Assembly: GCA_016213785.1 (NCBI GenBank)
Contig: JACQZQ010000001.1
Coordinates: 1 to 64,000, forward strand
Direction of reading: 5' to 3'
DNA: 64,000 nt
Source: Acidobacteriota bacterium
GTDB taxonomy: Bacteria > Acidobacteriota > Blastocatellia > Chloracidobacteriales > JADJPF01
Shown: positions 63,597-64,000 of the stretch, in pieces
How positions within the stretch are numbered: position 1 is the first letter of the stretch
Layout of the letters: each line of letters begins with the position of its first letter
The notes under the pieces: generated by a model
Database searches by the model: none
Seen by the model: only the letters and a program-made list of their open reading frames with translations
What the model was told of the DNA's origin: nothing
Made by a program: the position numbers and the translations under genes

Positions 63597-64000
63597 TTAC
63601 TTAGGTATAGGCATAGTTTCAGCATATGGGTCTTTAGCAGTTTTTTTCTGAAACATTTCTTGAGTAGTATTATATTGTTTTAGCCCTTTTGGTAGCTCAA
63701 AAAGTGCTTCATTTACAGTTAAATCAACTTCAGTAAATTCAACACTATCACTAAAGTTTAGAAATTGTAGGTCTTGACGTATAATTAAACCTTGTAAGTC
63801 TTTGGCTTTCCAAATAGTAACAGTTTTTACATTATTGGCTTCATCAAAACTAATTCTGTATTTAATGCAAGAATGCCCAGAAATATTTTCTGCACCTAGG
63901 TCTTCGATTTTTACATTTCTAGGGGCAAGAGTTCGTGCTTGTTGTAGGAAAAAAGGATCTGTTCTAAGAAATAATGCTGAATTTCCAGTAAGTTCACTAT
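63597..64000 (-). CDS. DUF4412-like exported protein, N-terminus beyond window edge
   Basis: The frame is open from base 63998 (edge) to a TAA at 63597-63599, giving the last 133 residues. It reads ISGHSCIKYRISFDEAN, VTIWKAKDLQGLIIRQD and LFELPKGLKQYNTT. The order (G-x-x-C-x-K-Y, W-x-x-K-D, FELPxGL) is that of DUF4412 / LolA-like periplasmic proteins of unknown role. The start and any signal peptide lie outside. The helicase gene follows after 11 bases, so the two form one unit. Confidence 0.75.
   Translation of the reverse strand, partial: SELTGNSALFLRTDPFFLQQARTLAPRNVKIEDLGAENISGHSCIKYRISFDEANNVKTVTIWKAKDLQGLIIRQDLQFLNFSDSVEFTEVDLTVNEALFELPKGLKQYNTTQEMFQKKTAKDPYAETMPIPK

Noticed and set aside
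1-64000. tRNA, rRNA or riboswitch genes
   Set aside because: No cloverleaf with a T-loop GTTCGA motif, no rRNA signature and no recognised riboswitch core were found in the intergenic stretches by eye; small RNAs could still be missed.

Overview
The window reads as a chromosomal stretch of a Gram-negative, AT-rich (roughly one third GC by eye) heterotrophic bacterium, most likely an Acidobacteriota of the Blastocatellia type. This placement is inference. It rests on an Oar-like TonB-dependent receptor with a carboxypeptidase-regulatory N-domain, a Cys-motif/TonB-C protein, DUF4388 (PATAN) domains fused to receiver and kinase modules, PknB-type kinases with large extensions, FHA proteins and big secreted NHL, PKD and YD-repeat proteins. 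Housekeeping anchors are hom, rtcB, sat, proC-proB-proA, asnS and ctaA. No rRNA, tRNA, CRISPR array, phage module or intact transposase was seen.

Layout. 1-7.2 kb (minus): a PKD-domain surface protein followed by a giant YD/RHS protein whose C-terminus lies beyond the left edge; this RHS gene is open to the edge with no stop. 7.7-10.8 kb (minus): an FHA-GGDEF diguanylate cyclase and a TPR-receiver-PATAN protein. 11-13.8 kb: hom, then a divergent tetR/SDR pair with three matching operators placed on two good sigma-70 promoters, and a bidirectional terminator. 13.8-24.5 kb (minus): Oar-like receptor, membrane sulfatase-fold enzyme, then an iron operon (TonB-dependent siderophore receptor, PiuC-type dioxygenase, PepSY membrane protein). 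That operon has a TTGACA-17-TATAGT promoter, a Fur-like palindrome at the start site and a leader of about 420 nt with a perfect hairpin. 25-29 kb (minus): tandem-domain aspartic protease, GT39-like membrane glycosyltransferase, Cys-motif/TonB-C protein. 29-34.2 kb: sigma-54 activator, PP2C phosphatase, RtcB. 34.5-54.3 kb (plus): NHL/TIG protein, DUF4388-kinase-FGE fusion, M23 peptidase, CrtC-like lipocalin, sat, the proline genes, a zinc-ribbon kinase-ATPase-TPR protein, an AmgK-like kinase, asnS. 54.4-64 kb: FHA protein, alpha/beta hydrolase, small lipoprotein, BNR-repeat exoprotein, ctaA and a TerB-like gene, a hairpin cluster, a helicase truncated after its first RecA lobe, and a DUF4412-like gene cut by the right edge.

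How the parts fit. Two Ser/Thr kinases, one PP2C phosphatase and two FHA readers give a full phospho-threonine circuit in one window, linked to c-di-GMP by the FHA-GGDEF protein and to response regulation by the shared PATAN domain. Much of the remaining coding capacity is envelope or secreted: two TonB-dependent receptors, repeat exoproteins and an M23 peptidase. The best regulatory finds are the TetR operator triad and the Fur-type promoter with a long leader. The best candidates for undescribed biology are the hairpin cluster beside the truncated helicase, the leader hairpin, the kinase-FGE fusion and whatever lies at the C-terminus of the RHS protein just outside the window.
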